A DNA stretch of 64,000 nt from Bryopsis sp. KO-2023 (taxonomy: Eukaryota > Chlorophyta > Ulvophyceae > Bryopsidales > Bryopsidaceae): NCBI GenBank assembly GCA_030272585.1, contig BSYQ01000004.1, positions 3,782,001 to 3,846,000 of the forward strand, written 5' to 3'. Within the stretch, counting starts at the first letter, position 1, and each line of letters starts with the position of its first letter. Of this stretch, positions 24,101 to 34,712 are shown in pieces. The notes below the pieces were generated by a model. The model was not told the origin of the DNA. It did no database searches and saw only the letters and a program-made list of their open reading frames with translations. The position numbers were made by a program, and so were the translations under genes.

Positions 24101-24377
24101 GCGACAAACGAAGCAAAGCGATAGGAACAGGTCTGGAATTCTCGCTAGCGTACCCTTCAGGTCGCTGTTGGTTTTCAGCCAACTCTGGGAGCCCCACATC
24201 CACCCCGATAGGCTTGGGGTCTTCGCTCATTGTGGTCGACGACTCAAAATGCTCTCCCCTCGCGAATGTACTAGTCCTCGGTCGAGAGGGTCGAGAGCGT
24301 CGAGGCGAATTGGTGACCCTGTCCAGCCCAGCGCGGGATTTAACCCTTCGCGCACGCGCTCTGTCAACCTTTGTCAT
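21155..24377 (-). CDS. Mitotic (A/B-type) cyclin with N-terminal destruction box
   Basis: The N-terminal exon 24377-24154 starts MTKVDRARAR and contains RAGLDRVTN, a perfect destruction box (RxxLxxxxN), at residues 15-23. Cyclin-fold exons then join in phase: about 23792-23507 (FYASRIFDNYHRRQDMF), 23109-23041 (MDIVNWMVETHTHMK), 22795-22715 (LFLSINYMDRYLAAEK), 22598-22387 (LAATCLFMAGKYEERMPP, LPTLYDFVWRYL) and 21479-21155 (YCLYLSEIVLYRPKLQ, KVTAAVVLAARIAMN, the second fold). Exact joins between 24153 and about 23792 are unresolved; another small exon may be there. The protein should bind and activate a Cdk and be destroyed by APC/C through the D-box. Its last intron (22386-21480, 907 nt) is far longer than its 110-250 nt neighbours and holds a telomeric fold-back element. 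Confidence 0.88.
21533..21610. repeat. Two adjacent hairpins in the cyclin intron
   Basis: First hairpin 21533-21568: GTGTAC and CAACGC pair with GCGTTG and GTACAC. Second hairpin 21570-21610: GGTAGCAATCACCA pairs with TTGGTGATTG plus GCTACC, with a 6-nt bulge. They abut each other, beside the larger inverted repeat. Confidence 0.6.
21727..22089. mobile_element. Fold-back element: 79-bp inverted repeats around a GC-rich and telomeric core
   Basis: Left arm 21727-21805 and right arm 22011-22089 are reverse complements at about 77 of 79 positions (key piece TGCCACGTCTGTGTGAGCTG on the right arm). The 205-bp loop holds four copies of a GCGCCGGTCTACCCCGC unit (about 21826-21920), then about seven CCCTAAA repeats. 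The right arm runs on into three tandem copies of a CATGGGAGTGGCGGA-like unit to about 22105. There is no open reading frame for a transposase. I did not find a clear target-site duplication. It lies wholly in the last cyclin intron. Confidence 0.7.
21943..21996. repeat. Interstitial telomeric repeats (CCCTAAA, plant type)
   Basis: CCCTAAA x2, CCCTAAAA, CCCTAAA x2, CCCTAAAAAAA, then CCCTT. This is the complement of TTTAGGG, the telomere repeat of plants, many green algae and several other algal groups. It is inside an intron with genes on both sides, so it is not this chromosome's end in the present assembly. Confidence 0.92.
22250..22273. repeat. 11-bp perfect palindrome in the cyclin intron
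   Basis: ATGGGATGCAA, a 2-nt spacer, then TTGCATCCCAT. It is a third hairpin in the same intron, about 110 bp inside the 5' splice site as read on the minus strand. Confidence 0.7.
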
Positions 24378-24900
24378 CCGGCGTTTCCTCGTTTCTATCG
24401 GCCTGCTTTCTCGTTCCTGTCGATTCGTTTCCTGTCAGTTTGAACCTCCATCAATTGTCTGAGCCGGAATCACTTTCGACAGAAGTTCACTGCCCGTCGT
24501 TTACGCTGGCTACTGCGATTGGCATGGTAAATCGTCGTTCAATCGTTACCTCTCCCTTTGTGCGAGAAATAAAACAAAACTCTTTGGACCATTTCGAACG
24601 CAGGTGGCGTTTTTGGAGTCTTGGACAGGTTGCCAGTGCTCTTGCTGGGACTACAACAGGTGCTGGTGCAATTGCGACACTTGCGCAGGCAGCGGCAGCG
24701 GCGGCGGCGTTGATGGCGGCGGTGGCGGCGGTGGCGGCGGTGGAAGTCATGGTGGCGCTGGAAGACGCGACGCAAATGGCGGAGCTTCCAAGGAAGTTAA
24801 ACGTTTCTTTACTTTTCTCTCTGTAAACGAGATGCCAATTAAACAATGCAAGAGCGCCTCCATCGAAAAAACTTTGTTCTAGTCGACCTCATTCTTTCAC
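24378..24900. other. GC-rich region upstream of the cyclin, with a GGTGGC repeat
   Basis: Contains a (GGC/GGT)n tract at about 24690-24755 that codes poly-Ala on one frame and poly-Gly on another. Open frames on both strands look compositional rather than conserved. It is the likely cyclin promoter and 5' UTR. Confidence 0.45.
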
Positions 24901-24969
24901 CTGGGCGTAGCATTGCTCTGAAATAGACAGATGAGTGCAGAAACTTTTTCTTGGTCTGGAGGGAACACT

Positions 24970-25222
24970 CACAAACGAATTCACCCTTGATGTTCCTGTT
25001 GACTTGGGGATTCTGGTCATGATTTGCGGGCCTGCCCTCTTGCTTTGTGGCTGCGTCTTCTGAGAAGCAAAACAATGCTTCTTGAGTGGTGTACCCAATG
25101 GAGAATGAACATGCACTACAGAATTGTTGCACAGTGAGGTCGATCGAATGCAAGCCAGGAGACGGTGATTTTCCACAATAAGAACAGCGTTGGGAGTCGT
25201 TTCTGGTATTGTTGCGATCCAC
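24970..25222 (-). CDS. Possible exon with a C2-C2 zinc-binding motif
   Basis: The minus-strand frame reads RCSYCGKSPSPGLHS, then FCSACSFSIGYTTQEAL, a CxxC-x17-CxxC pattern like a small zinc ribbon. It ends near a donor at about 24973 (AAG|GTGAAT). Flanking exons and a start are not identified. A second minus-strand frame is also open across the same bases, so this could be chance. Confidence 0.3.
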
Positions 25223-25963
25223 AAAAATGAGATTTTATAACAACCTTTCAAGACTCCTTTCCAAATATAGTGAATATAAAGAAATGACTGTTTTCATTGT
25301 TGTCAAGTATTCTTGTTGTACAGCATCTGGGGAAAAAAACATTCACAGGCCAGCAGTCGAAATGCAGCGGTCTTTAATACCTTATTCTTCATTCTAATAT
25401 TAATTTGTTTATATGACAAGTGTTTCAAGACTCCTTTTTTGCGTTTGCATTCACGAGTGCACGTGCACCACTCTAAGCTGCTCACTCCTTCAGAATACAG
25501 AATGGTAAATTTCCAGTTCGAATCTGGGACTGTATCTACTTTTTGGAAAAATAAAAATATTAAACCCTGAATCAGTTGAAATTTATTGTTGTTATCAGAA
25601 GCAGAAGAGGTTGAAACTAAAAATGAATGTCAGTTTTGTGATTGGAGTCAGATTGGGCTCCATCCACTTTGCGTTGTTTCTCTTTTTTGGGGCATATTAT
25701 CAGGATATTTTGTTTAAAACGAGGGGAAGCCATTTTTCCTCCTTGACCAATCTTGCAGGGATCGTTTTGTGTATATGATTTGGTTGATAATATGATGGTC
25801 ATCCCTCTTTCTTTTCTCTTTTTTTTATATATATGGTTTTTCCTCTTTCTCTTTCCTTGCAAAATCATTGTTATCATTGGTGCATACTGGGGTGGACAGT
25901 GATGTCGAACTACTTGCTTGTTTCGAGTCTGTTGTGTAAATGGAAATAACCTCAACGGAAATA
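25223..25963. other. AT-rich spacer
   Basis: No gene recognised. It holds short T runs and several TATTATCA-like pieces. It may contain missing exons of flanking genes. Confidence 0.4.
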
Positions 25964-26273
25964 CCGTACGGCGCATAATAAAAGGTCGCAAAAAATAAAT
26001 ATTTAGTTTTTATCTGCGACCTTTATTTGGCGTTTTGAAAATTATGTACGATTTTGCGACCTTTTTTCCGCGTTTTATGAAAATCACGCGCCTCTGCGCT
26101 ATGACTTCGGAGCTCCCTGAAGCGCCAATATCGCATAAGTTTCAAGTTCTGCGACCTTTTTTAGGAAATACCTGAAAATTCTGTTTCTTTGTGCGACCTC
26201 TTTTTTGATTTTCGAAATTTTTCAGGATCGTGCGACCTTTTTTCTGGTGCGACCTTTTTTTGGCGCAGTACGG
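25964..26273. mobile_element. Mariner-like MITE, 310 bp, TA target site
   Basis: Flanked by TA on both sides (25962-25963 and 26274-26275), the target-site duplication of Tc1/mariner elements. The ends are inverted: CCGTACGGCGC at the left and GCGCAGTACGG at the right, each followed inward by A/T and then AAAGGTCGCA or its complement. The motif GCGACCTTT(TTT) recurs about six times inside in both orientations. There is no coding capacity, so it depends on a transposase elsewhere. Confidence 0.75.
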
Positions 26274-26299
26274 TAATCTCTTTTAGGGTGGCTGGTTGG

Positions 26300-26335
26300 T
26301 GCAGCCTGGTTCGAGTCCAGGCCCAAACCTTGAAT
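26300..26335 (+). other. tRNA T-arm-like sequence
   Basis: CCTGG, TTCGAGT, CCAGG forms a perfect 5-bp stem with a 7-nt T-loop, including the RNA polymerase III B-box GGTTCGAGTCC. The sequence before it (GTGGCTGGTTGG) is A-box-like but too close for a whole tRNA. It is probably a tRNA fragment or a tRNA-derived short repeat. Confidence 0.3.
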
Positions 26336-26691
26336 CTATTTGTAGCGATAGAGAGATTTAGATTTTTTTCCCCCGCAGGGCCAAAAAACAATACACTGCT
26401 GCCCACTCCTTCTCTCACACAATCAGCGTTGTCATTATCATCTTCATTATTTTCAGCCTAAAGGCTCGACGCCCCCGGGCGGCTTCCCCTCGTTTTTTTT
26501 CAGTCTCAGCATTGCCCTGTTTTTATTTACAGTAAGTGTGTGTGTTTTCCCCTTTTTGAAGTAATGGATGTATGATTCGTAGTTTTGTTTTTTCGTCTGT
26601 GTGAAAAGAAAGCAAAAGAACCGAAAAGAGCTCCCTTCAGCACCCCAGCTGTAACGCGTAACCGAAGTGCGCGGCGCCAACGCAAGCGTAA

Positions 26692-26945
26692 GAGCATCCC
26701 CACCGCGGAACTCATCCTCATCTCAACTCGCGCACGTGCGAGCGAATCGCGACTATCGTTACGAATTTACGTGATTTCGAGCTGAGGAAATGAGGCCGGC
26801 CTAATTTCGAGTTACCGAAATGAGGTCGGCCTCACTTTCTCAGCTCGAAAATCACGTAACTTCGCTGCGAGTTCGTAACGATAGTCGCGAGTCGCTCGCA
26901 CGTGGGCGAGTTGAGATGAGGATGAGTTCCGCGGTGGGGATGCTC
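26692..26945. mobile_element. Harbinger-like fold-back MITE, 254 bp, TAA target site
   Basis: TAA occurs on both sides (26689-26691 and 26946-26948), typical of PIF/Harbinger insertion. The ends are GAGCATCCCCACCGCGGAAC and its complement. Nearly the whole element is two arms of about 115-120 bp that fold on each other, with a short centre around TAATTTCGAGTTACCG. The arms differ at only a few places, which suggests a fairly recent insertion or arm homogenisation. No open reading frame. Confidence 0.82.
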
Positions 26946-27009
26946 TAACCGTAACGGCGGATTCATTTCTCAGAGAACGGTATAGATCAGAGTTGCCTCC
27001 ATCTATGAC

Positions 27010-27086
27010 CGTCTCGTGATACGGGTCGGGGAAAGCATGAAATGCTTGAGCCCTGAGGGTCGGTGGTTCGATTCCACCCGGGACAT
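27010..27086 (+). other. tRNA-like sequence, imperfect
   Basis: GGTGG, TTCGATT, CCACC makes a perfect T-arm. The following CGGGACA can pair at six of seven places with CGTCTCG at 27010. AAGC-ATGAAAT-GCTT could be an anticodon arm (anticodon GAA) and GCCC-TGA-GGGT a long variable arm, but I see no good D-arm. A T run follows. It may be a decayed tRNA or the head of a tRNA-derived short repeat, and it sits in a probable intron of the next gene. Confidence 0.3.
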
Positions 27087-27107
27087 TTTTTTCTCGCTCT
27101 TTTCCAG

Positions 27108-27830
27108 AGTGTGAGGGATCACACCTTTGTACGAAGTGTCTTTTCTGTGTCGGACAAGTATCAATCAAAGTGGCTGACCTCAACGAGATCCTACGCGTGT
27201 GGGGTGGGTTTTCTTTTTCGCTGCAGATTTTACGCCTGGGAATCTCTGGAACTATTTTCCGATGTCTTTTTGTTCGGTAGAACAAAAGGTCAATTCAATC
27301 CTTCCATAGATATCTGGTTTTGCATTTTTGACATTTCTTGGATTTCCAATGAATGGGTTTTTTTTGAAAATGCTTCCAGGGGCCACCTTCTCCGGTTCCT
27401 TCGTGTGTCCATCCTTCGAGCAGCTCCGACATCACAGGTAAGGACTTCAAATCCAAAATTGTATCAACAGACGAATGCCTGGCCACTCTTCTCCTTTCCC
27501 GGATTATATTTGTAGACAATGGTCAATTCATATCTGAGGACTTGGGATTTAGAAGAGTGATGAAAAACATCCGACTTTTGGGGAGAACTTTGGCTGATGT
27601 ATTCTGCATGCACAGTTTTTCACTTTTGTTGAAGGAGGGACAAGGTGTGAAATTGGAAATATAGTTTCAAATCTTGAATGGCTGTGTGTATGGATGTGTA
27701 AAATGCAGGGTGTGCCGTGAGCCCCGCATCGATCAGGAGCCTGGATTCATGGCCGCCATTTGATATTCCAGAAGAACCGGACTATATTTTATACGATTTG
27801 GAAAACAGCCAGAATGGGGAGCAAGACTAG
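27108..27830 (+). CDS. 3' part of a small Cys-containing unknown protein
   Basis: Four exons join in phase: 27108-27203, 27227-27276, 27380-27437 and 27709-27830. The first starts in mid-codon after a strong acceptor (TTTTCCAG), so upstream exons are missing. It reads CEGSHLCTKCLFCVGQ, with four Cys that could bind metal, then VADLNEILRVWDF and PGNLWNYFPMSFCS. A Pro/Ser-rich link follows (GPPSPVPSCVHPSSSS), then an acidic end FDIPEEPDYILYDLENSQN before TAG. I do not recognise the family. The intron at 27204-27226 is only 23 nt, which is suspiciously short; the phases still agree, but that join is the weakest. Confidence 0.5.
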
Positions 27831-29203
27831 TCCCCTTTTTAAAGAGAGAGGAAGAGAACTGGAGATATGGGAAGCAATAATAGATATTTCATTGAAGTGG
27901 TGGAATATGGAACCATCAAAAATTAAAATTGCATGAGAGATCTTTCTTTTGTTCAGTGTTTTCGCCAGCGACGCATTTTTTTCGGGGGGAGAGAGAGAGT
28001 CGTTCGAATTCCAAACAACAGACAGGATGTGCCAGATTGGAATGGAGGAGGGTCTGTGGACGTGAACATAGAATGTATACAGAGTCGTTATATAGTTTGT
28101 AATAATCTGAAGTGTAGGGTAGAAGAAACAAGCAAAGTTCGTGAATGCTTTGAGGGATGTTGGGTTTTTTCGAGGGGTTACGGGTGGAGCCGGAGAACAA
28201 GGATCTGGTCAGACAGTTTGAGATCACCGTCAAGGAAGGCAGAAAGGAGCACCAGAAAGTGAATGGACAACAGGCAGGATGCGGATGTTGCCCCTCCACC
28301 ACCATCACTGGTGAACAGCCTTAAAAAGTTTCACTACAAGATGTTAAGGATGCATCCCCTGGTCGTGGTCCTCCCATGATTTGTATCAAATTTTTGATGT
28401 GGGTTTTCTCATCAAGGAGTTTTTGCAGTTCTGTGATAGAGAGTGTTTGGCAGACGTCTCGTTATCACTGCGAATGAGTTGTTCAGGTAAATATATGGAT
28501 CCATAGGAATGTGTGTGAAAGGAGGCGGAGGCTTTCCATTCGCTTTGGATTGTGTTAGAAAAGGGTTATCGGTTTTTTTTAGTCATTTTCAAGATCTGGC
28601 ACATTTGATCGAAGAAATAGGGGATTCACCAGTATCTTGAAAAAACAACAGAGGGTGCTCTGTGGGAATACAGTGTTTCTGTGGTAGCAGGGGATGCATG
28701 AAAACAAAAATTATCCGACGAAAAATAAAGTAACGATGAACAGAAGAGCAAATTAAGAAAAAGTATTATGGGCTTCCACAAACGGCGGAAGATAATGGTG
28801 TTTCAACACCAAACATCAAAAGAGATTACCCTTCCTCATCCCTAAATTCTCAACGAAAATCAATGTGATTAACACCACAGCAATAAAAGAGGGCCCTGGT
28901 TTTTGCCGAAAGTGAGCATGTGGGCTGTAGAAGCTTTATTACACAAGTCCGTATCTACAAACAATGATTGTCATTCAAAAAAGAAGAAACGATCTTATGA
29001 TCCCCTCTCTGGAGAAGCTGTAGAAGCTTGGGTGATAGAAATGAAACCAACGATCGGCAGCGAACGGGGTGCTTGCAGCAAGCCAGACAGCCACTCATTA
29101 ATGATCGATTTTGTTAAAAGTTTTCGTCTTTCAAATTTAATGACGTGACCAGTTTCTGGCGAGAGCAGACTTTCTTATCCAGTTCCGCCCGACGCTTTCT
29201 TCC
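27831..29203. other. Intergenic spacer upstream of FIGNL1
   Basis: 1.37 kb. Open frames at 28000-28260 and 28903-29148 show no protein-like pattern that I can support. The last part presumably holds the FIGNL1 promoter. Confidence 0.4.
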
Positions 29204-32200
29204 ATGGAGCGTGGAACCGTCGAAAGTGTTTCTTCGCAATTTCAACGGAAGCGTGACGTGAGGAAAAGCAGTACTCAAAAAAGTGGTCGAGACGGAGGAA
29301 GGATGTCTGATGGCGAGGATCTCCGAAACAGCAAGTACCAACTCCTGAACGAATTTTCAACGCTGCTCTTCGCTGCGGAGTCCGCGAAAACCCAGTCGGA
29401 GGTATGCTTCGTCGATTTTTGCAGGTCGCTCACCCCCTCTTGCCACCCCCAGCGGCAATCGTGCACCTGACGATGGAACTGCTGGCCTCCGCTTTCCTTT
29501 CTAGAATTTCTCTGTCGCGTTTGTCGACAACACGAATTGGTTTGGGTGTCCGTGAGGAGTTTTCGCACGGTTTAATCCGAGGAAATCGGACGTCGACTTT
29601 GAAAGTCGTCGCCCTGGCAAAAGTGGAGCTGCTTAACGCATTCGTGTGTCCATCAGGCTTTGGCGCTTGCGTCGTTTGTGACGTCCAGACGACTTGCCGA
29701 GAATTCGTCCTGCTCGGATAATGCGCACTTCGACGCTCTGCGTACAGCCCACGACTTAGACGGAGCTGCAAGGTTCGTTTTAACGCATTCAACTCTCGCA
29801 GCTGCTGGTTGCCCAAACAACAAAACAACAGAAATCAAACCGAGGTTGATCAATCAGCCCCATGGGGTGTTGATTGACAGAAGGGAGGGTGGTATTTTCT
29901 GTCGATGGTGGACAGAACTGGATACATATATATATTTTATTTAAGGTTGAATGAAAATGCATATGTATGCATTCCTGCAGCTCACTCCAGTTTTTGGCAG
30001 TTTTGCTGCAGGGATGATCTTGTGGCGGATGTGCTCCGGACAGCCAAAGTCCCTCAGGATTTCGAATTTGATTTGAATGATGCAAATCATGTAAGGTCAC
30101 CCCCCCCCCCCCCCCAATTTAAGAAAAAGGAAAAAAAACACTTTGGCGACCAATGCTTCCACAAACAAGAAAAAATCCTTTTTTGAAAATTTCTTCCCTT
30201 CTCGAGTGCATCCACGCTCAACACACATGGATCCATCGCTTTCATACTCATTTTATTCCATGTCGAAAAGATTAACTCGCATCAAATTCCATGCATATCA
30301 ATTTTAAGAAAACGATGGTAATATATGCATATCTTTCTGCCATGGGAAATCCATCATGTATTTTTTCTGTAACGTTGCTTCCGTTCTTTTCATTTTTTTT
30401 CGTTTTTTTTCGAGATTTCCTGCAGGACTTGCATCAAGATTTTCGGGGGGAATCCCATCACATGGCAGCTTTGGCCGAACTCAGGCATTCTATCGAGGAG
30501 GTAGGGAGAATGACCTGTTTGCATAGGTGGTTACAACAAACAAAAAAGCCGGTGGTTGCATTGACCAACTGAACAAGAGTTTTTTTCCTGAAACTCAGGA
30601 AAGGTTTTTCTTTTCCTGAAAGACAAAAAAAAGGCAAAAATAGGCAAATAAATAAATAAATATATTTATCCAAATATCACATCCGTTTATTGCTCATACA
30701 GGTGAATCTTTCAAGTTTGTTGGGCCAGCATCTGATGGACCATACCAATGGCGAAAAAATTGCAGTCACTCGTCAAGGAGGAATGACAGCCCAGGTTCGA
30801 AATCCACCCCACCCCATCAACCTCATATCAAATCCTCCTTCAATTTTGTTTTTTCTTCAATTTTGTTTCGATGGTCTTTTCACAGTGTATGCGACATACT
30901 TTTTTGTTTCCACCCATTTTCTTTGGCTGGATTTATTTTTATTTTTTTCTCACCAGCTTGACATGCTCCGGTTCTATCTTTTTCCTTCACCTAACGTTGT
31001 TTGTTTTGTTTTGTTTTGACTTTTCTTTTTTCAACCGAAAAAAAAAGGCCATCGATTTGACGCTTTCTGAAAGCCCGGGAAGACCAGTCAGAAAGAGACG
31101 CCTTCAGCATCCCATTTCGTCAAAAGTTTCGCAGCCGTACGATGCCAGGCCAGCACAGCAGCCGGGTAAAAATCAAATCAGGCAGAATCGAAGGGAGGAT
31201 AGAATGGAGGTCGAAGATTTTGACGACGAAAACGATAGGGCGCGGAGGGAAGCCCAGCCCGATCCATTGAGGAGTGTGGGTTTTCAAACAGCTGGGGAGA
31301 GGCTGAGGGCCGATGCCCAGAAGAAGCATGGAAAAGGAAAAGGAAATCCTTTTCCTGCTGCTCCGGTGAGGGGTCAATATCAGCCAAAAAGCAAAAAAAA
31401 ACAACGAAATGCCGATCGACTTTTTCAAGGGGAAAATTATGAAAAAAAATTTTGGGTCTATTGTCCGATATCGATTTGAGGGGGGTTTTCGACCAGTGGC
31501 TGAGGCCTTTCTTAAAACACGGTAGAGAAGGAGTGGAAAAATGGAGGAAAAAATTCCAGCATCATGCTTTTTTCTATCCTCTGGGAAAAACATGAACTAT
31601 ATTTCGAATCTGGTGAAAAGAAAAGCCAGCGGAGCAAGGGCATTTTCAGGATGGTGTTTCAAATTCGATGTTCAAGAAATCGATGGGACTTTGAGCAAAT
31701 CGCATCATGAGCTGTCTACTCATGCCGAGGTTTTTTCCTGCCTCTTTGCATATTTTTAATGATGCGAATAATATTATAATTGGTATTATCTTTTTTTTTT
31801 GTTAGTATTGCATAAAACAATGTTTTTTTTGTTGTTACGTTTAAAGGGAAATGGACGTGGACCTCGATTGGGTTTGTCCAAGAGAGGCACGAACGGAGAC
31901 AGTCTCAGAGGGGGTTTCGTTCCACCGTTTGTTAAAAAAGCCATGGACGGTCCAAGCGAGAAAGATCAAGAAAGCCCTTTCTCCCCAAAAACCTTGGAGC
32001 TGCTTGGTGGTGAGTCTTCCCCGCACATGGAGGGTGTTGGATTCGCATGCTTGCTAGAAAAATGGCAGCAAGGTTTTTTTTTCCTCACTTGTTGATATCA
32101 TTCTGATTACCATTTTTTTTAAATCATTTTTTCTTCATTTCGATTTTTTTCATTGTGTAGTTGTTTACACCCTGAGGGTAAACAAAAGAAACCAACTTTT

Positions 32201-34712
32201 TTCCACCCCTTTCTTCTTTTTTTTTGCTTGCAGTATTTCGCTTTTTGATCGATTCTTAGCCTTTGCCTATCCTTTTTGAAATCGCACAGGGCCGGATGGT
32301 GAGCTTCCAGAGGAAATCCAGAAACTGGACCCCAATTTGGTCGAAACAATTTGCAGCGAAGTGATGGATGTGGGCGGTGCCGTGGAATGGGACGACATAG
32401 CCGGCCAAGAAGCTGCAAAGCAGCTGGTCCAGGAACTGGTGGTTTGGCCCATGCTCAACCCTCACCTCTTCAAAGTACGGCTGCAATGTACCATTTGAAA
32501 AGACTGGAAGTGACCTAGAAAACGCCCAGCAGAGGAAAGCGATCTGTTGATTGAATACTCAAGCCTTCATTTGCTCGTCTATTTGTTTTCTTTGTTGAAA
32601 AAAAAAAAAGAAACCTGGACATGTATGGGGAAAAAAACGAAATGATTTGTTGTTGTTGTTTTTTGGGCTCGATGTTCAGGGTGCTAGGGCACCTCCACGA
32701 GGTTTGCTGCTTTTTGGACCTCCAGGGACTGGAAAGACGCTGATAGGCAAGGCAATCGCCAGCAATATTCAAGCAACGTTTTTCAGCATCAGCGCAAGTT
32801 CCTTGACGAGCAAATGGATAGGAGAGGGCGAAAAATTGGTAACATCCAAAGATTCAAACTCAAAATTCGAAATTCTTGACTCCCCCCCCCACCTTTTTTT
32901 GTGAGTATTTTCTCGTTGAAAAAACGAGCCAGCGACATTCTGGGATCCTGGCATTTCCTCAGGATGCTGATTTGTGTATTTCTGGAGCGGAAAAAAACAC
33001 AGGTGCGATGGGAAAAAATGGAATGGCAGAGTATCCCCACGATAACGCATTTTGAAAACCACAAAAAACCTGAACATGGATTTTCGTGCTGCAGGTGAGA
33101 ACGCTGTTTGCGGTTTCTGCTTGCATCCAACCTGCTGTCATTTTCATTGACGAAATCGACTCCATTCTGTCGGCCCGCAAATCGGAAGGTACTTCAAAAT
33201 GATCCCACCCACCCACCATAAGCACCACCAATTTTCGAGACGCTGAAAAAAAAACAAAAGTGAACACATCTTGCAGAGGTTTTTAATCTGGGGGTGGTTT
33301 GTGTTTGCTGCTGTGTGTGTAGGCGAACATGAGGCAAGCCGTCGATTGAAAACGGAGCTTCTTGTTCAAATGGAGGGCTGCAGCACGAATTCAGCAGACA
33401 GGCGAGTGCTGCTGGTTGGAGCCACGAATCGACCAGAGGTAGGCCAATGAGCACGCTATTGGTGCAAGAAATTCAAGATTGATGTCATGCATATGCTGCC
33501 ACATTTGTCGTGTTTCGTTTGGATGTTATATATTCTGGGATTCTCATGGATGGGTTGGCCTTTCCAGCAACATCAAATGCGTTTTAACCTATAGATGCAT
33601 GCCTTTTGCTCAAGAGATCGAATTAAAAAAAAAAACTGACCCTCACTCCATGAAGAGTCGAAACTGGTGCATAAATAATGGTCCAGTCAATCCTGGGTTC
33701 CCCGCAAAACAAATAAAAAAAAATCAAATTCAAATTGAGTCTTCTCAAACACACGTGTTCCAACAGGAATTAGACGAAGCAGCAAGAAGGCGGATGCCCA
33801 AGCAACTGTACATTCCATTGCCTTGCGGAGAGGCCCGAAAGCAGATGATCCTCAGGCAGCTCAAGGGGGTGAAAGCCTCCCTGTCAGACGTGGAGGTAAC
33901 CAAGGTCGTGCAAAAGACCTCGGGCTATTCTGGGTCTGACATGAAGAATCTTGTGCAAGAAGCGTGTCAAGGACCCGTGAGGGATGCCATGCAAAGCATG
34001 AGGGCTGGAATATCCAACATTCTGGAGGCTGATTTGAGACCGGTCAAAATCAAGGATTTTCAGGTGGGTTCTGTGGCAAAAAAGTGCTTTATCTTTATTA
34101 TGTCATTCTTTTCGAAACAATCAGGCTTTGGCTTACAAGGTTAAAATAAAGTAGGTGTGGGAATCCTTTAAAAACAAAAAAGTAAGAAAATGTGCCAGGG
34201 ATACTCTAACTCATGTTTTTATTTCAATGTTTTCTTGGGGAGTTATCATGCCACATGTTCGAGAATTCTCAACAGAGGTGTAGAAAACAAATAAAAGCAA
34301 GGCAAGACTGACTTCCCCCTGCCCCCTGGCCCCCCTCAGCAAAAAAAATATATATCAAAAATAAATTCTGCCTGATCCACAAGGTTGAATTGTCTCTTTC
34401 AAAGTTAGCAAAATGGTTACCTCGTTCAGGTCTTGAAACCAGGGTTTTGAAAAGAAGTCACTCATCCGTATTCTTTCTAAACTCTATTGTTGGCTTGAGG
34501 ATTGTGGGGGTAATTTTTGAAACCTAAAAGAAACAGTCGGCTCGATGCATCCATGATGTGTTTTTTTTATAATGTGGTGGCGAAAGGTTGCAGCCAGGGC
34601 TCAAAAACCATCCGTCGGTCCAGACGAGGTCTTTCGACACGAGTCTTACAATGAAAAGCATGGTGCAAAATATGTGGTGCAAGAGGATGAGGAGCTGGAG
34701 GATGACTGGTAG
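29204..34712 (+). CDS. FIGNL1: Fidgetin-like 1, AAA ATPase of homologous recombination
   Basis: Thirteen exons with consistent phases (29204-29401, 29657-29772, 30012-30090, 30426-30500, 30702-30794, 31048-31365, 31847-32009, 32290-32474, 32680-32838, 33095-33188, 33323-33438, 33767-34063, 34587-34712) give 672 residues, about the size of animal FIGNL1. FIGNL1 is a hexameric AAA ATPase that removes RAD51/DMC1 from DNA and limits crossovers. Residues 1-350 are divergent and partly disordered, with a basic RPVRKRRL patch, the family's [15 protein letters not shown] and [10 protein letters not shown]. The AAA core follows: [20 protein letters not shown], Walker A GPPGTGKT at about 422-429, [17 protein letters not shown], Walker B IFIDEID at about 478-484, sensor VGATNRP, then [21 protein letters not shown]4-like C-terminal helix region ends EDEELEDDW. 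Acidic ending and exons 1-5 are assigned by frame and phase rather than homology. Confidence 0.95.

Noticed and set aside
23470-24462. 330-codon + strand frame over the cyclin 5' region
   Set aside because: Antisense to the cyclin exons that carry the destruction box and the start of the cyclin fold; Arg/Ser-rich composition suggests a shadow.
29430-29828. 132-codon minus-strand frame across FIGNL1 exons 1-2
   Set aside because: Overlaps phase-consistent FIGNL1 exons on the other strand; no protein-like pattern.
31541-31740. Possible extra FIGNL1 exon between exons 6 and 7
   Set aside because: It is open, but exons 6 and 7 already join in phase and the segment shows no family likeness.
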